DNA of 64,000 bases, from positions 3,026,857 to 3,090,856 of the forward strand of contig NZ_CP126625.1 of NCBI RefSeq assembly GCF_030219325.1, written 5' to 3'. Positions within the stretch are counted from its first letter, which is position 1; every line of letters starts with the position of its first letter. The stretch comes from Geothrix sp. Its GTDB lineage: Bacteria; Acidobacteriota; Holophagae; Holophagales; Holophagaceae. The position numbers were made by a program, and so were the translations under genes. The notes under the pieces were generated by a model. That model searched no databases. It was not told the DNA's origin and saw nothing but the letters and a program-made list of their open reading frames with translations. This document shows positions 17,324 through 26,605 of the stretch, in pieces.

Positions 17324-17341
17324 TGTTGCTTATTCGCAACA
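17324..17341 (-). promoter_or_regulatory. Small inverted repeat upstream of the porin
   Basis: TGTTGC-N6-GCAACA is a perfect 6-bp dyad located 16 bases before the porin start, next to its ribosome-binding site. It could be an operator or an mRNA hairpin that affects translation. The rest of the 197-base gap to the AraC gene is mostly unstructured; a weaker GGGT-N8-ACCC dyad lies at 17373-17388. Confidence 0.35.
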
Positions 17342-17505
17342 TTTCAATGGTTGGGATGAACTAATGACTCCTGGGTATTCAATAACCCGAGGCAAGGGCA
17401 AGCTTAGTCCCGACCCTTTGGGTTCTCCCGGTACGGGCCTGCCAATTTCTGGTGAATCCCGGATCCGGGTACCGGGGCCGGTTCAATCCACCCCTGGTCC
17501 CGGAC

Positions 17506-18348
17506 TCAGCCTGCGGCACCCGCAAGGGGCTGGATCAGCAGCCGCGCCTTCCGGAAACCCGAGGGCGTCTCCCCCGTGGCCTTCCGGAAGGCCTTGGTGA
17601 AGTTCGACTGGTCCTCGCAGCCGAGGTCGGCGGCGATCTGCTGGATGCTCAGGTCCGTGTGCAGCAGCAGCCGCTTGGCCTCGAGCATCCCGCGCTCCAT
17701 GATGAGGCTCTGCGGGGTCTTGCCCAGGATGAGCTTGCAGACCGCGCCCAGCCGGCGGGTCGTGCAGCGCAGCTTCCGCGCATAGAACTCCACCTCCCGT
17801 TCCTTGACGAAGCTCGCGTCCAGCTGGTGCAGGAAGGCCTGGAAGAGCTTGAAGTCCGAGGTGCGGTGCGCCTGGTTGTGCGAGGCCTGCTCACGGATCC
17901 TCGACTGGAGGAGGTGGAGGAAGGCCGACAGCAGGTGGCGCAGCACGGGCCGGGTCTCATCGGTCTTGAGCTTGCCGAGGTCCCACAGCAGCCGGGCCAT
18001 GGCGGTCGCCTGCTGGAAGAGTTCGTCCTTCGGGAGGGGCAGGTTCGGCGAAGCCAGGAAATCCGAGAATACCCAGGAGGCATCCGCGTCCAGAAAGTCC
18101 TCCCCGAAGTCGAACATCCAGCCCTCGGCCTGGATGTCCGGCAGGTAGAGGTGCTTCTTCCCCTTGGCCACCAGCATGACCCAGGGCCCGTGGATGCGGG
18201 TCTCCTCGCCATCCACCCAGTGGGTGCCCGTGCCCTCCGTGATGAAGAAGACCTGGTGGAAGGGGTGGCTGTGGAGCCCGGGTTCCCCCATGCGCCAGCT
18301 CAGATTGGTGCGCTCATCGAGGGGCCAGACCGTGAAGACGGTTTTCAT
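17506..18348 (-). CDS. AraC-family transcriptional regulator
   Basis: 280 residues. The N-terminal cupin-like ligand domain has HSHPFHQVFFITEGTGTHWVDG. The C-terminal pair of helix-turn-helices contains LSIQQIAADLGCEDQSNFTKAFRKATGETPSGFRK, the AraC/XylS signature in overlapping form (GxxxxxxFxxxFKxxxGxxPxxxR). The gene is 197 bases upstream of the porin on the same strand and is the likely regulator of the porin-flavocytochrome-Tat cluster. The start is uncertain: MKTVFTVWPL was chosen, and an in-frame ATG at 18387 is the longest option. No strong Shine-Dalgarno is seen at either. Confidence 0.85.
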   Translation of the reverse strand: MKTVFTVWPLDERTNLSWRMGEPGLHSHPFHQVFFITEGTGTHWVDGEETRIHGPWVMLVAKGKKHLYLPDIQAEGWMFDFGEDFLDADASWVFSDFLASPNLPLPKDELFQQATAMARLLWDLGKLKTDETRPVLRHLLSAFLHLLQSRIREQASHNQAHRTSDFKLFQAFLHQLDASFVKEREVEFYARKLRCTTRRLGAVCKLILGKTPQSLIMERGMLEAKRLLLHTDLSIQQIAADLGCEDQSNFTKAFRKATGETPSGFRKARLLIQPLAGAAG

Positions 18349-18470
18349 CACTGGGCTTTCTGAAGGCATAGATGCCATCGAGATCATTTTTGACCATGTG
18401 GTTGTCTAATGCAAGATCCCATTCGGACTCAACCAAAAGGAGGCCACCGGCGTAAGATCCCTGGACCCTT

Positions 18471-18742
18471 AGAGTGCCTAACCGAACCCCGACGAGGCCG
18501 CGATGAAGCCAGGCAGGATGCGCCGCAAGGAAGGGCCCGCAGGGCAACGTGGTTCGTTGTTCAAGGGACCTGACGCCGCGGGGCGCCTGCCTGGCTTCAT
18601 CCCTCCGGGCGAGGGCCGGCGGGCGTCGCGAAGCATCGTCACGCTCGTCGCGCGTAGTACCCGCTACGCTTTGACTCGCGTTCCTCGCCTCGCTCGCCCG
18701 GCGACCCTCGCGCGGCCCCGTGGGGGCTCGATTAGGCACTCT
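18471..18742 (+). repeat. 272-bp terminal-inverted-repeat element, copy 1
   Basis: Begins AGAGTGCCTAACCGAACCCC and ends with the inverted form (TTAGGCACTCT). By hand alignment it matches the copy at 36506-36777 in opposite orientation over the same 272 bases with about 18 differences (about 93 percent identity). Internally it contains long inverted stretches (GATGAAGCCAGGCAGG against CCTGCCTGGCTTCATC). It looks like a MITE-like non-autonomous element or a large structured intergenic repeat. I see no clear target-site duplication. It ends only 19 bases before the tricorn start codon and fills most of the 413-base AraC-tricorn gap. Short open frames inside are shared between the copies but are probably not genes. 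Confidence 0.85.
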
Positions 18743-18761
18743 TCATAGCCCGGAGCGTCGC

Positions 18762-21700
18762 ATGCGCCTTCTCCCCTTCGTTTCCGCCGCCCTCGTGGCG
18801 GCCACCGCCATCAGTGCCACCGCCCAGATCGACGCGCGCCTGATGCGCTATCCCGACGTGTCCGCCACGCAGATCGCGTTCACCTACGCCAACGACCTCT
18901 GGATCGTGCCCAAGACCGGCGGCGTGGCCCAGCGGCTGTCCACCCCCAAGGGCGAGGAGACCTTCGCGCGGTTCTCCCCCGATGGCAAGCAACTGGCCTT
19001 CACGGCGAACTACGATGGCAACCCCGACGTCTACGTGCTGCCCGTGACCGGCGGCGTGCCCACCCGCGTGACCCACCACCCCATGGCCGATCGGCTCGTG
19101 GACTGGACGCCAGACGGCAAGTCGCTGCTCTTCGCCTCCGGCATGGAATCGGGGAAGGACCGCTTCAACAAGCTCTTCCTGGTCCCCAAGGAAGGCGGCC
19201 TGCCCAAGGCGCTGCCCCTGCCCTACGCCGAGTTCGGCGCCCTCTCGCCGGACGGGAAGGTTCTCGCCTACCAGCCCATCAGCACGGACTTCCGCACCTG
19301 GAAGCGCTACCGCGGCGGCATGGCCTCGGAGATCTGGTTCTTCGACCTGGAGAAGAAGACCGCCAGCCGCCTGCCCAGCGCCGATGGCTCCAACGACTCC
19401 CAGCCCATGTGGTACGGCGGGAAGCTCTACTTCCTGTCGGATCGCGATGGGGCGAAGCGTGCCAACATCTGGTCCTACGATACGGCCACCAGGGCCTTCA
19501 AGCAGATCACCTTCTTCAAGGACCACGACGCCCACTTCCCCGCCATCGGTCCCGAGGACATCGTGGTCGAGGCCGGTGGCCGCCTGCACCGCATCGAGCT
19601 GCCCTCGGAGAAGGTGGTCGAGGTGAAGGTGGACGTGGTGACCGACCGCGCCACCCTGAAGCCCAGGAACGAGAACGCCAGCCGCCTGCTCCGGAATCCC
19701 ACCCTGTCCTCCCAGGGCAAGCGGGTGCTCTTCGAGGCCCGGGGCGAGCTGTTCTCGGTGCCCGCGGAAAAGGGCTACGTCATCAACCTCACCCGCACGC
19801 CAGGCGCCGCGGAGCGCTTCCCCGCCCTGTCGCCCGACGGCAGACAGGTGGCCTACTTCAGCGACCGCAGCGGCGAATACGAGCTGTGCGTGCGCGCCGC
19901 CGACGGCTCAGGGGACGAGCGCCAGGTCACCCACCTGGGTCCCGGCTTCCGCTACCACATCAGCTGGTCGCCGGACGGCAAGCGGGTGGTCTTCGCCGAC
20001 CAGACCATGGGCATCCAGCTCTGCGACCTGGACACCGGCAAGGTGCAGCAGGTGGACAAGGGGCTGTTCATGTTCGAGGATCCCCTCGATGGCTTCCGGG
20101 CCAGCTGGTCGCCGGACAGCCGCTGGTTCGCGTACCCCCGCGACACCGCCAACCAGAACAACGTGGTGGTCCTCTACGACACGAAGACCGGCACCCGGAA
20201 GGACGTGACCTCCCCCTTCTACAATGCCGGCGATCCCGTCTTCGATCCGGAAGGCAAGTATCTGTTCCTCAGCACGGGGCAGCAGTTCAGCCCCACCTAC
20301 AGCGACCTGGACGGCACCTGGATCTACGCCGCCACCACACGGCTCGCGGCCCTGCCTCTGCGCAAGGACGTGCCCTCGCCCCTGGCCCCCCGCAACGATG
20401 CGGACGCCGCCAAGGACGACAAGAAGGAGGAGAAGAAGGAGGGCGGGGACAAGAAGGACGCCCCCAAGCCCGTCGAAATCGACCTCGATGGATTGGAAGC
20501 CCGCATGGTCCTGCTCCCGCCCACGGCCGGCTACTACATGGACGTCGCCGCCGCCAAGGGGAAGCTCCTCTACCGCCGCGCCGCCCAGCTCAGCCAGGAG
20601 GGCCCCACCAAGGGCACGCTCTTCGTCTATGACCTGGAGGAGCGCGAGGAGAAGGCCGTGCTGGCGGACCTGGATGGCGCCCTCCTGAGCGGGGACGGCA
20701 GCAAGGTGCTCGTGAACCGGAAGCTGGAGTACGCGCTCATCGACCCCAAGCCCGACCAGAAGTTCGAGAAGAAGCTGCCCACCGGCGAGCTCATGATGAC
20801 CGTGGACCCCTCGGCCGAATGGCAGCAGATCTTCAACGACGCCTGGCGCTTCGAACGCGACATGTTCTATGACCCCGGCATGCACGGCGTGGACTGGAAG
20901 GCCATGCGCGCCCGCTACGGCAAGCTGCTCAAGGACTGCGTCACTCGCGAGGACGTGAACTTCGTCATCGGCGAGCTCATCTCCGAGCTGAACGCCTCCC
21001 ACACCTACCGGGGTGGCGGCGACGTCGAGCAGCCCCTCCGCCTGGGCACGGGCCTGCTGGGCGCCGACTTCAGCCTGGAGAACGGGGCCTACCGCATCAA
21101 GAAGATCCTCCGCGGCGCGGACTGGGATGCCCAGGTCCGGGGCCCGCTGGCCCAGCCCGGCCTGAAGGTGAAGGAGGGGGACTACCTCCTCGCCGTGAAC
21201 CGCATTCCACTCGACGTCGGCCAGGATCCCTGGGCCGCCTTCCAGGGCCTGGCCGGCAAGACCGTGCTGCTCAGCATCAACGACAAACCCTCCCTCGACG
21301 GAGCCCGGGAGGTCCTCGTCGACACCGTGGTGAATGACTACCAGCTCCGCTACTGGGACTGGATCGAGGCCAACCGCCGCTACGTCGAGAAGGCCTCCAA
21401 CGGCCGCATCGGCTACGTCTACGTGCCGGACACCGGCATCGGCGGCCAGAATGACCTGGTGCGCCAGTTCCGCGGCCAGTGGGACAAGGCCGGCCTCATC
21501 ATCGACGAGCGCTTCAACAGCGGCGGCCAGATCCCCGATCGCTTCGTGGAGATGCTGGGCCGGAAGACCCTCAACTACTACGGCGTGCGCGACGGCAAGG
21601 ACTGGCAGTGGCCCCCCATCGCCCACGATGGCCCCATGGCCATGCTCATCAACGGCTGGAGCGGCTCCGGCGGCGACTGCTTCCCCTTCCTCTTCAAGAA

Positions 21701-22007
21701 GGCGGGGCTCGGTCCCCTCATCGGGCGGCGCACCTGGGGCGGACTCATCGGCATCAGCGGTGCCCCGGCCCTCATCGACGGCGGCAACGTGACCGTGCCC
21801 ACCTTCGGGATCTTCTCGAAGGAAGGCCAGTGGATCGTGGAAGGCTACGGTGTGGATCCCGACATTGAGGTGATCGACGATCCCACCCTGCTCACCCAGG
21901 GCAGGGATCCGCAGCTGGACCGGGCCATCCAGGAAGTGGAGGCCTCCCTCAAGCGGAACCCGCCGGTGCCCACCCGGAAGCCGGTCTACCCGAACCGGGC
22001 CCACTAG
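18762..22007 (+). CDS. Tricorn-type S41 protease
   Basis: 1081 residues with a Sec signal peptide (through ISATAQ). Two beta-propeller regions of PD40/WD-like repeats (FARFSPDGKQLAFTANYDGNPDVY, FPALSPDGRQVAYFSDRSGEYEL, ISWSPDGKRVVFAD) are followed by a charged Lys/Asp/Glu linker near residues 545-575. A tricorn C1 domain comes next with ELNASHTYRGGGD, then a PDZ-like domain, and the S41 core with the nucleophile Ser in GWSGSGGDCF and RRTWGGLIG. It degrades peptides, probably in the periplasm. GGAG precedes the ATG. Its promoter region is largely occupied by the 272-bp repeat. Confidence 0.92.
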   Translation: MRLLPFVSAALVAATAISATAQIDARLMRYPDVSATQIAFTYANDLWIVPKTGGVAQRLSTPKGEETFARFSPDGKQLAFTANYDGNPDVYVLPVTGGVPTRVTHHPMADRLVDWTPDGKSLLFASGMESGKDRFNKLFLVPKEGGLPKALPLPYAEFGALSPDGKVLAYQPISTDFRTWKRYRGGMASEIWFFDLEKKTASRLPSADGSNDSQPMWYGGKLYFLSDRDGAKRANIWSYDTATRAFKQITFFKDHDAHFPAIGPEDIVVEAGGRLHRIELPSEKVVEVKVDVVTDRATLKPRNENASRLLRNPTLSSQGKRVLFEARGELFSVPAEKGYVINLTRTPGAAERFPALSPDGRQVAYFSDRSGEYELCVRAADGSGDERQVTHLGPGFRYHISWSPDGKRVVFADQTMGIQLCDLDTGKVQQVDKGLFMFEDPLDGFRASWSPDSRWFAYPRDTANQNNVVVLYDTKTGTRKDVTSPFYNAGDPVFDPEGKYLFLSTGQQFSPTYSDLDGTWIYAATTRLAALPLRKDVPSPLAPRNDADAAKDDKKEEKKEGGDKKDAPKPVEIDLDGLEARMVLLPPTAGYYMDVAAAKGKLLYRRAAQLSQEGPTKGTLFVYDLEEREEKAVLADLDGALLSGDGSKVLVNRKLEYALIDPKPDQKFEKKLPTGELMMTVDPSAEWQQIFNDAWRFERDMFYDPGMHGVDWKAMRARYGKLLKDCVTREDVNFVIGELISELNASHTYRGGGDVEQPLRLGTGLLGADFSLENGAYRIKKILRGADWDAQVRGPLAQPGLKVKEGDYLLAVNRIPLDVGQDPWAAFQGLAGKTVLLSINDKPSLDGAREVLVDTVVNDYQLRYWDWIEANRRYVEKASNGRIGYVYVPDTGIGGQNDLVRQFRGQWDKAGLIIDERFNSGGQIPDRFVEMLGRKTLNYYGVRDGKDWQWPPIAHDGPMAMLINGWSGSGGDCFPFLFKKAGLGPLIGRRTWGGLIGISGAPALIDGGNVTVPTFGIFSKEGQWIVEGYGVDPDIEVIDDPTLLTQGRDPQLDRAIQEVEASLKRNPPVPTRKPVYPNRAH

Positions 22008-22018
22008 GTTTTTCAATC

Positions 22019-22042
22019 TGCGCCCCGCGACCGCGGGGCGCA
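22019..22042. terminator. Perfect GC-rich hairpin between convergent genes
   Basis: TGCGCCCCGCG and CGCGGGGCGCA form an 11-bp perfect dyad with a 2-base centre, between the convergent tricorn and dienelactone hydrolase genes. TTTTT lies beside it on the upstream side for the plus strand, and no T-run follows in either direction. It is probably a bidirectional transcription-end or RNA-stabilising hairpin. Confidence 0.55.
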
Positions 22043-22053
22043 GCCATGTCCGT

Positions 22054-22812
22054 CTATAAGGCCTCGTGGAAGAAATCCTTCATGTGCTGCCAGCTGCGGC
22101 GGTGGGCGGCCTCGTTGTAGGCGGCGCCCTTGCTGTTGTCGCTGCCGGCCTCCTTCTGCGTGAAGGCGTGCACGGCGCCGGCATAGGCCACGAACACGTA
22201 GTCCGCCTTGGCCTGCCGCATCTCGTCCTGGAAGGCGGCCACGTCCTTGGCGGGCACCCAGGGATCATCGGCCCCGTGGCAGACCAGCACCTTGGCGGAC
22301 ATGGGGCCGGGCGCGTAGCCCGCAGGCACGTCCAGCCCGCCATGGAAGGAGACCACCGCCTTCACCGGCAAGCCGCCCCGGGCCGCTTCGATGGCCCCCG
22401 TGCCGCCGAAGCAGAAGCCGATGACGGCGATGCGGCTGCCGTCCACGCCCTTCTGGGCCTTGAGGGTCTCGATGGCGGCGGCGATGCGGCGGCGGTACAG
22501 CGCGCGGTCGCCCTTGAAGGAGCCCGCCAGCTTGCCCGCCTCCCCGGTGTTCGCCGGGCGCACGCCCTCGCCGTAGATGTCCGCCGCCAGGGCCGCATAG
22601 CCCAGCTTGGCCAGGTCGTCGGAGACCTTGCGCTCATGGTCCGTGAGCCCCATCCACTGGTGGATCACCACCACGCCAGGCACCTTGCCCTTGGCGTCGG
22701 CCGGGTGGGACAGGTAGCCCGCGAGTTTGGTGGCCCCGTCCGCATAGCTCAGCGGCTGGCCGGCGAGGACGGGAAGGGCGGCGAGGGAGAGGGCGAGGGC
22801 GGCGGATCGCAT
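22054..22812 (-). CDS. Dienelactone hydrolase family protein (secreted)
   Basis: 252 residues: a short signal peptide, then an alpha/beta-hydrolase fold. The catalytic triad fits dienelactone hydrolase: nucleophile Cys in GFCFGG, Asp in GADDPW, His in GAVHAFT. A VIHQWMGL oxyanion segment lies near residue 50. The natural substrate is unknown; family members open lactones or cleave esters. AGGAGG lies upstream of the ATG. Confidence 0.85.
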   Translation of the reverse strand: MRSAALALSLAALPVLAGQPLSYADGATKLAGYLSHPADAKGKVPGVVVIHQWMGLTDHERKVSDDLAKLGYAALAADIYGEGVRPANTGEAGKLAGSFKGDRALYRRRIAAAIETLKAQKGVDGSRIAVIGFCFGGTGAIEAARGGLPVKAVVSFHGGLDVPAGYAPGPMSAKVLVCHGADDPWVPAKDVAAFQDEMRQAKADYVFVAYAGAVHAFTQKEAGSDNSKGAAYNEAAHRRSWQHMKDFFHEAL

Positions 22813-22875
22813 GGGAGCCTCCTGGGATGGGAGACCGATCGTATAGCTGTTTGAACGGCTATTCCAGGGAAACTC

Positions 22876-23331
22876 TTACCGCCCCGTGCTGCCATAGCCG
22901 CCTTCGCCGCGCTCCGTGTCACCCAGGGCCTCGACCGTGGGTTCGGGGATCCAGGTCCAGCTGGCCACCGGGGCGATCAGGAGCTGGGCGATGCGCTCGC
23001 CGCGGCGGAGCTCGAAGGGGGCCTCGCCATGGTTCACCAGCAGCACCTGCACCTCGCCGCGGTAGTCCGCATCGATGGTGCCCGGCGCGTTGAGTACCGT
23101 GAGCCCGTGGCGCAGGGCCAGGCCCGAGCGGGGCCGCACCTGCCCCTCGAAATCCCGTGGGATGGCCAGCACCAGGCCCGTGGGCACGAGGCGTCGCTGG
23201 CCCGGCGCGATGGCCCAGGTCTCGCCTTCCGGAATCGCCGCCCGCAGGTCCATGCCCGCCGCGTGGGGCGTGGCCGCCGCCGGAAGGTCAAGGCCGAGGC
23301 CGTGGGGGAGCTGATGGACCGGAATGCGCAT
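22876..23331 (-). CDS. dut: Deoxyuridine 5'-triphosphate nucleotidohydrolase
   Basis: 151 residues, the usual dUTPase length. The enzyme hydrolyses dUTP to dUMP and PPi. All five trimeric-dUTPase motifs are visible: [39 protein letters not shown] and the C-terminal [10 protein letters not shown]. No Shine-Dalgarno is evident before the ATG. It lies 47 bases downstream of rlmN on the same strand, with a small dispersed-looking repeat between. Confidence 0.95.
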   Translation of the reverse strand: MRIPVHQLPHGLGLDLPAAATPHAAGMDLRAAIPEGETWAIAPGQRRLVPTGLVLAIPRDFEGQVRPRSGLALRHGLTVLNAPGTIDADYRGEVQVLLVNHGEAPFELRRGERIAQLLIAPVASWTWIPEPTVEALGDTERGEGGYGSTGR

Positions 23332-23340
23332 TCAAAAAGA

Positions 23341-23374
23341 TTCAACGCAAAGGCGCGAAGGCGCAAAGGGAAAA
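23341..23374. repeat. Low-complexity intergenic repeat between rlmN and dut
   Basis: The motif CGCAAAGGCGCGAAGGCGCA contains tandem GC(A/G)AAGGCG units. Similar A/G/C-rich units are scattered between genes in several bacterial phyla (recalled, not searched). It lies wholly in the 47-base gap between rlmN and dut and encodes nothing convincing. Confidence 0.45.
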
Positions 23375-23378
23375 CCGC

Positions 23379-24437
23379 TTACTCCCCCTTCACCAGCTGC
23401 CCGCAGGCCCCCTGCACGTCCCGCCCCCTGCTGCGGCGCACGGTGACGAAGCAACCCCGGGCTTTCAGCCACCGGGCGAACTGCTGGACGCGGTCCTCGC
23501 TGGGCTGATGGAAGGCGCTGGCGGCGTGCTCGTTCATGGGGATGAGGTTCAGGTTGTGGGCGCCGCGGAGGTCTCCCAGCCAGTCCGCCAGCCGCTGCGC
23601 GTCGGCCTCGGTGTCGTTCTCACCCGCCAGCAGCACGTACTCGAAGCAGAACTTCTCGCCGCGCTTCAGGCCCCAGTCATCCAGCGCACGGCGCAGGCGG
23701 GCCAGGTTCCACACACGATTCACGGGCATGGTGCGGCCCCGGGCCTCGTCCGTGGTGGCGTTGAGGCTGAGGGCCAGGAGGGGCCGGGGTTCCAGCTTCG
23801 ACAGCTTGTCGATGCCGCTCACCAGCCCCGAGGTGCTCACGGTGATGCGGTTCTTCCCCAGCCCCAGACCGGCGGGATGGCACATGAGGCGGATGGCCCG
23901 ATGCAGGTGCTCCAGGTTGTGCAGGGGCTCGCCCATGCCCATGAACACCAGGGTCAGCTCGTGGCCGCGGTCGGGGCCCAACTCCGCCATGAGGGCCAGC
24001 ACCTGGCCCAGGATCTCGCCGGCCTGCAGGTTGCGCAGGATGCCCATGCTGCCCGTGGCGCAGAAGGTGCAGCCCATGGCACAGCCCACCTGGCTGGAGA
24101 TGCAGTAGGTCACCCGGGGATTGCGCACCCGGCGCGGCATGTGGACCGCCTCGATGCGCTTCCCGTCCGCCAGTTCCAGAGCCAGCTTGGTGGAGCCGTC
24201 ATCGGAGGGCTGGCGCTCCACGAGGGCTGGCATACGGAGGTCCGCCACAGCCTCCAGCCAGGCCCGGATGCCAGTGCCCAGGTTCGGCACGCCCCCCTTC
24301 CAGGTCCAGGGGCGGTGCAGACGCTTGAAGGTTTCCAGGGCGCTGCCCGGGCAACCCAAGGCCGCCAGATCCTCGGGAAAGAGCGACCAGGCGGAGGGCA
24401 GTCCCTCCCGCTCAGGGGCGGGGTGATCCCAGGGCAT
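23379..24437 (-). CDS. rlmN: 23S rRNA/tRNA adenine-C2 methyltransferase RlmN
   Basis: 352 residues. A radical-SAM enzyme that methylates A2503 of 23S rRNA and A37 of some tRNAs. The 4Fe-4S motif is CAMGCTFC (CxxxCxxC). GMGEPLHN, ISLNATTDE-like LALSLNATTD and the C-terminal QGACGQL with the methyl-carrying Cys are present. The HNLNLIPMNE segment is typical. Start chosen at MPWDHPA, with AGGATCC close upstream; an ATG six codons earlier is possible. Confidence 0.95.
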   Translation of the reverse strand: MPWDHPAPEREGLPSAWSLFPEDLAALGCPGSALETFKRLHRPWTWKGGVPNLGTGIRAWLEAVADLRMPALVERQPSDDGSTKLALELADGKRIEAVHMPRRVRNPRVTYCISSQVGCAMGCTFCATGSMGILRNLQAGEILGQVLALMAELGPDRGHELTLVFMGMGEPLHNLEHLHRAIRLMCHPAGLGLGKNRITVSTSGLVSGIDKLSKLEPRPLLALSLNATTDEARGRTMPVNRVWNLARLRRALDDWGLKRGEKFCFEYVLLAGENDTEADAQRLADWLGDLRGAHNLNLIPMNEHAASAFHQPSEDRVQQFARWLKARGCFVTVRRSRGRDVQGACGQLVKGE

Positions 24438-24546
24438 GGATCCTGAACCGGACATAGAGGGCAGTGTACCGGCTGGCCGTGGATCCATTTCAGAATCGAG
24501 ACCGTTTCGATATGCTGATCAGATCATCCATTAAGGAAGCTCACCC

Positions 24547-26592
24547 ATGTCTGCTGCCGCCCCGCTGCGTCTAATCCTGGCCATGCTCGGTCTCGTCAAC
24601 CTGGGCTTCGCGGCCGATGGCCCCACGCCCGTGTCTCTCCTCAAGCAGGTCGCCACCTACAGTGAGCAGCCCAATCTGGGTGAAGCGTTCACCGTCAAGG
24701 ACTGGACCCTCCCCATGGGACGGATGACCTTCACCATGACCTCGGGCACCGTGGCACCCATGGTCTCCGCGGGGCGGACGCTCGGATTCCACTTCAAGGG
24801 GAAGGGTTCCTTCCGCTACCGCTCAGACGAACCCCTCGAGCGGGCGGCGCTGGCTTCGAACTACAAGAAGAACATCGGAGGTATCAATACCAAGGCCATC
24901 CTCTCCGAGGAGAAGGGCCAGCAGGTCCTGACGGTGGAACTCAAAAGTTTCACCCTCTGGCAGGAAGGTCTGATCCTGGCCCTCCCGAGCGGGACGCCTG
25001 CCGAGACCCCCAGCGACTCCTTCACCAAGGACTCGGCCTTTTTCAAGCGGGACGGCCTGGGAGACCGGAGTCATGACTTTGCCGCCCACCTGGCCAACAC
25101 ACCCAGTCGCGGCCTGGCGCGGGCGGAAATCACCGGAGTGGACAGCCCCTTCATCTATACCCTGGACCAGGGCGGTTCCCAGCGCGAACAACTCTGGTCC
25201 GTCGCGGGCCCGTACCGGCCGGCGGTCTATGACGGGCTCCGCAGGGTGCTGCTCTCGGATCAGCCCATCGGCTGGACCTGGAAGGCCCCCCTATCGCCAT
25301 TGCTGAACCTGACGGCCGTGGATATCGACATGAAGGCAAGCCTGGGTGGCGCAGACCTGAAGGTCACGGAGACCCTGGTTGCTGGAGACGAGGGCCTGGC
25401 CGTCATATCTCTGAACCTCTACAACATCGTGGATCCCACCTACAAACTGGGCATCTACAAAGTCTCCAAGGTCGTGGATGAAGAAGGGCACAGCCTCCCC
25501 TTCCACCATCGGCATGACACGATCCTGGTCCAGTTGGATCGGCCCCACCCGGCGGGTGAGCCTTTCAAGCTCACTTTCGAGTACGGTGGCGCCATCCTGC
25601 TCCGCCCCGGTGGTGACAGCTACTGGGAACTGGGGGTGGAGCCCTGGTTCCCCCAGCCCGACATGGACGGCCAGGCCTACACGGTCCATGCCGTCATCCA
25701 GACGCCCAGAGAAGACGTGCCCGTAGCACCCGGCAAGACGATCCGCCGAAGCCAGAGCGACTCAGGAAACCTCCTCGAAGTCCGCATCGACAAACCCGTT
25801 CAGTTCTTCTCCATGTTCGCGGGGGCCTACACCTTCACCGAGGAAGTGAAGGATGGCCTCACCATCCGAGTGGCTGCCTACGGCAACCAGGGCGGCGGCA
25901 TGCAGCAGCGGCTCATAGGCATTGCCCAGCAGACCATTGGATTCTACGAGGACCTGTTCGAGAAGTTTCCCTTTGAGGAGTTCAACATCATCCAGGTCAA
26001 TTCCTTCGGCTTCGGACAGGCCCCTCCCGGGATGATGATCATCACCAACGAGGCCTTCAACGGGAAGATGGACGAGCTCAGCAGTCTCTTCACCAAGGGT
26101 ATCAACCAGCGCTTCGCTCACGAGATCGCCCATCAGTATTGGGGGCATCTGGTCAAGATGGCGACGCCGGAAGAGCAGTGGATTACGGAATCCTTCGCGA
26201 ACTATGCCTCCGCCCTGGCCATGCGGAGCATGAAGAACCAGGGGAGCAGCGCCTATGAGGGCATGTTGAGCCGCTGGCGGAACCAGGCCAGCGCCTACGC
26301 CGGTTCTGGCACCATCCCCTTCGCCAATCGGCTTCAGTGGATCGAGGACCCCCGTGGTTCCTTCCTTGCCCGGACCTCCCTGCTCTATGAGAAGGGCGCG
26401 CTCCTGCTCGCAGCCCTGCACAAGGACATGGGTGACAAGGCCTTCGCCCTCTTCATGAAATCCATCATCGCCAACTTCCGGTGGAAGGCCGCCAATACCC
26501 CCTCCATCGAGCAGATCGCCAGCATGGCCGGGCGCAAGGACTTTGGTCCACTGTTCCGGGATTGCTACTGGGGAACCCAGATGCCCAAGTGA
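24547..26592 (+). CDS. Secreted M1-family metallopeptidase
   Basis: 681 residues with a signal peptide (through GFAA). The C-terminal half holds the gluzincin site HEIAHQYWG and, 18 residues on, the Glu of TESFANYAS: the HExxH-x18-E pattern of peptidase family M1. The typical GAMEN exopeptidase motif is replaced by a segment around GFGQAPPGMMIITNEAF, so aminopeptidase activity is not certain. AAGGA lies seven bases upstream of the ATG. Codon usage looks slightly less GC-extreme than in neighbouring genes. Confidence 0.85.
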   Translation: MSAAAPLRLILAMLGLVNLGFAADGPTPVSLLKQVATYSEQPNLGEAFTVKDWTLPMGRMTFTMTSGTVAPMVSAGRTLGFHFKGKGSFRYRSDEPLERAALASNYKKNIGGINTKAILSEEKGQQVLTVELKSFTLWQEGLILALPSGTPAETPSDSFTKDSAFFKRDGLGDRSHDFAAHLANTPSRGLARAEITGVDSPFIYTLDQGGSQREQLWSVAGPYRPAVYDGLRRVLLSDQPIGWTWKAPLSPLLNLTAVDIDMKASLGGADLKVTETLVAGDEGLAVISLNLYNIVDPTYKLGIYKVSKVVDEEGHSLPFHHRHDTILVQLDRPHPAGEPFKLTFEYGGAILLRPGGDSYWELGVEPWFPQPDMDGQAYTVHAVIQTPREDVPVAPGKTIRRSQSDSGNLLEVRIDKPVQFFSMFAGAYTFTEEVKDGLTIRVAAYGNQGGGMQQRLIGIAQQTIGFYEDLFEKFPFEEFNIIQVNSFGFGQAPPGMMIITNEAFNGKMDELSSLFTKGINQRFAHEIAHQYWGHLVKMATPEEQWITESFANYASALAMRSMKNQGSSAYEGMLSRWRNQASAYAGSGTIPFANRLQWIEDPRGSFLARTSLLYEKGALLLAALHKDMGDKAFALFMKSIIANFRWKAANTPSIEQIASMAGRKDFGPLFRDCYWGTQMPK

Positions 26593-26605
26593 CGACCAGG
26601 GGCCC

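Noticed and set aside
18503-18748. An 81-codon frame inside repeat copy 1, with a similar frame in copy 2
   Set aside because: The similarity is explained by the repeat DNA; Arg-rich, no ribosome site or domain, and other frames of the repeat are equally open.
19908-22016. A 702-codon minus-strand frame opposite the tricorn gene
   Set aside because: Antisense shadow of a recognised gene.
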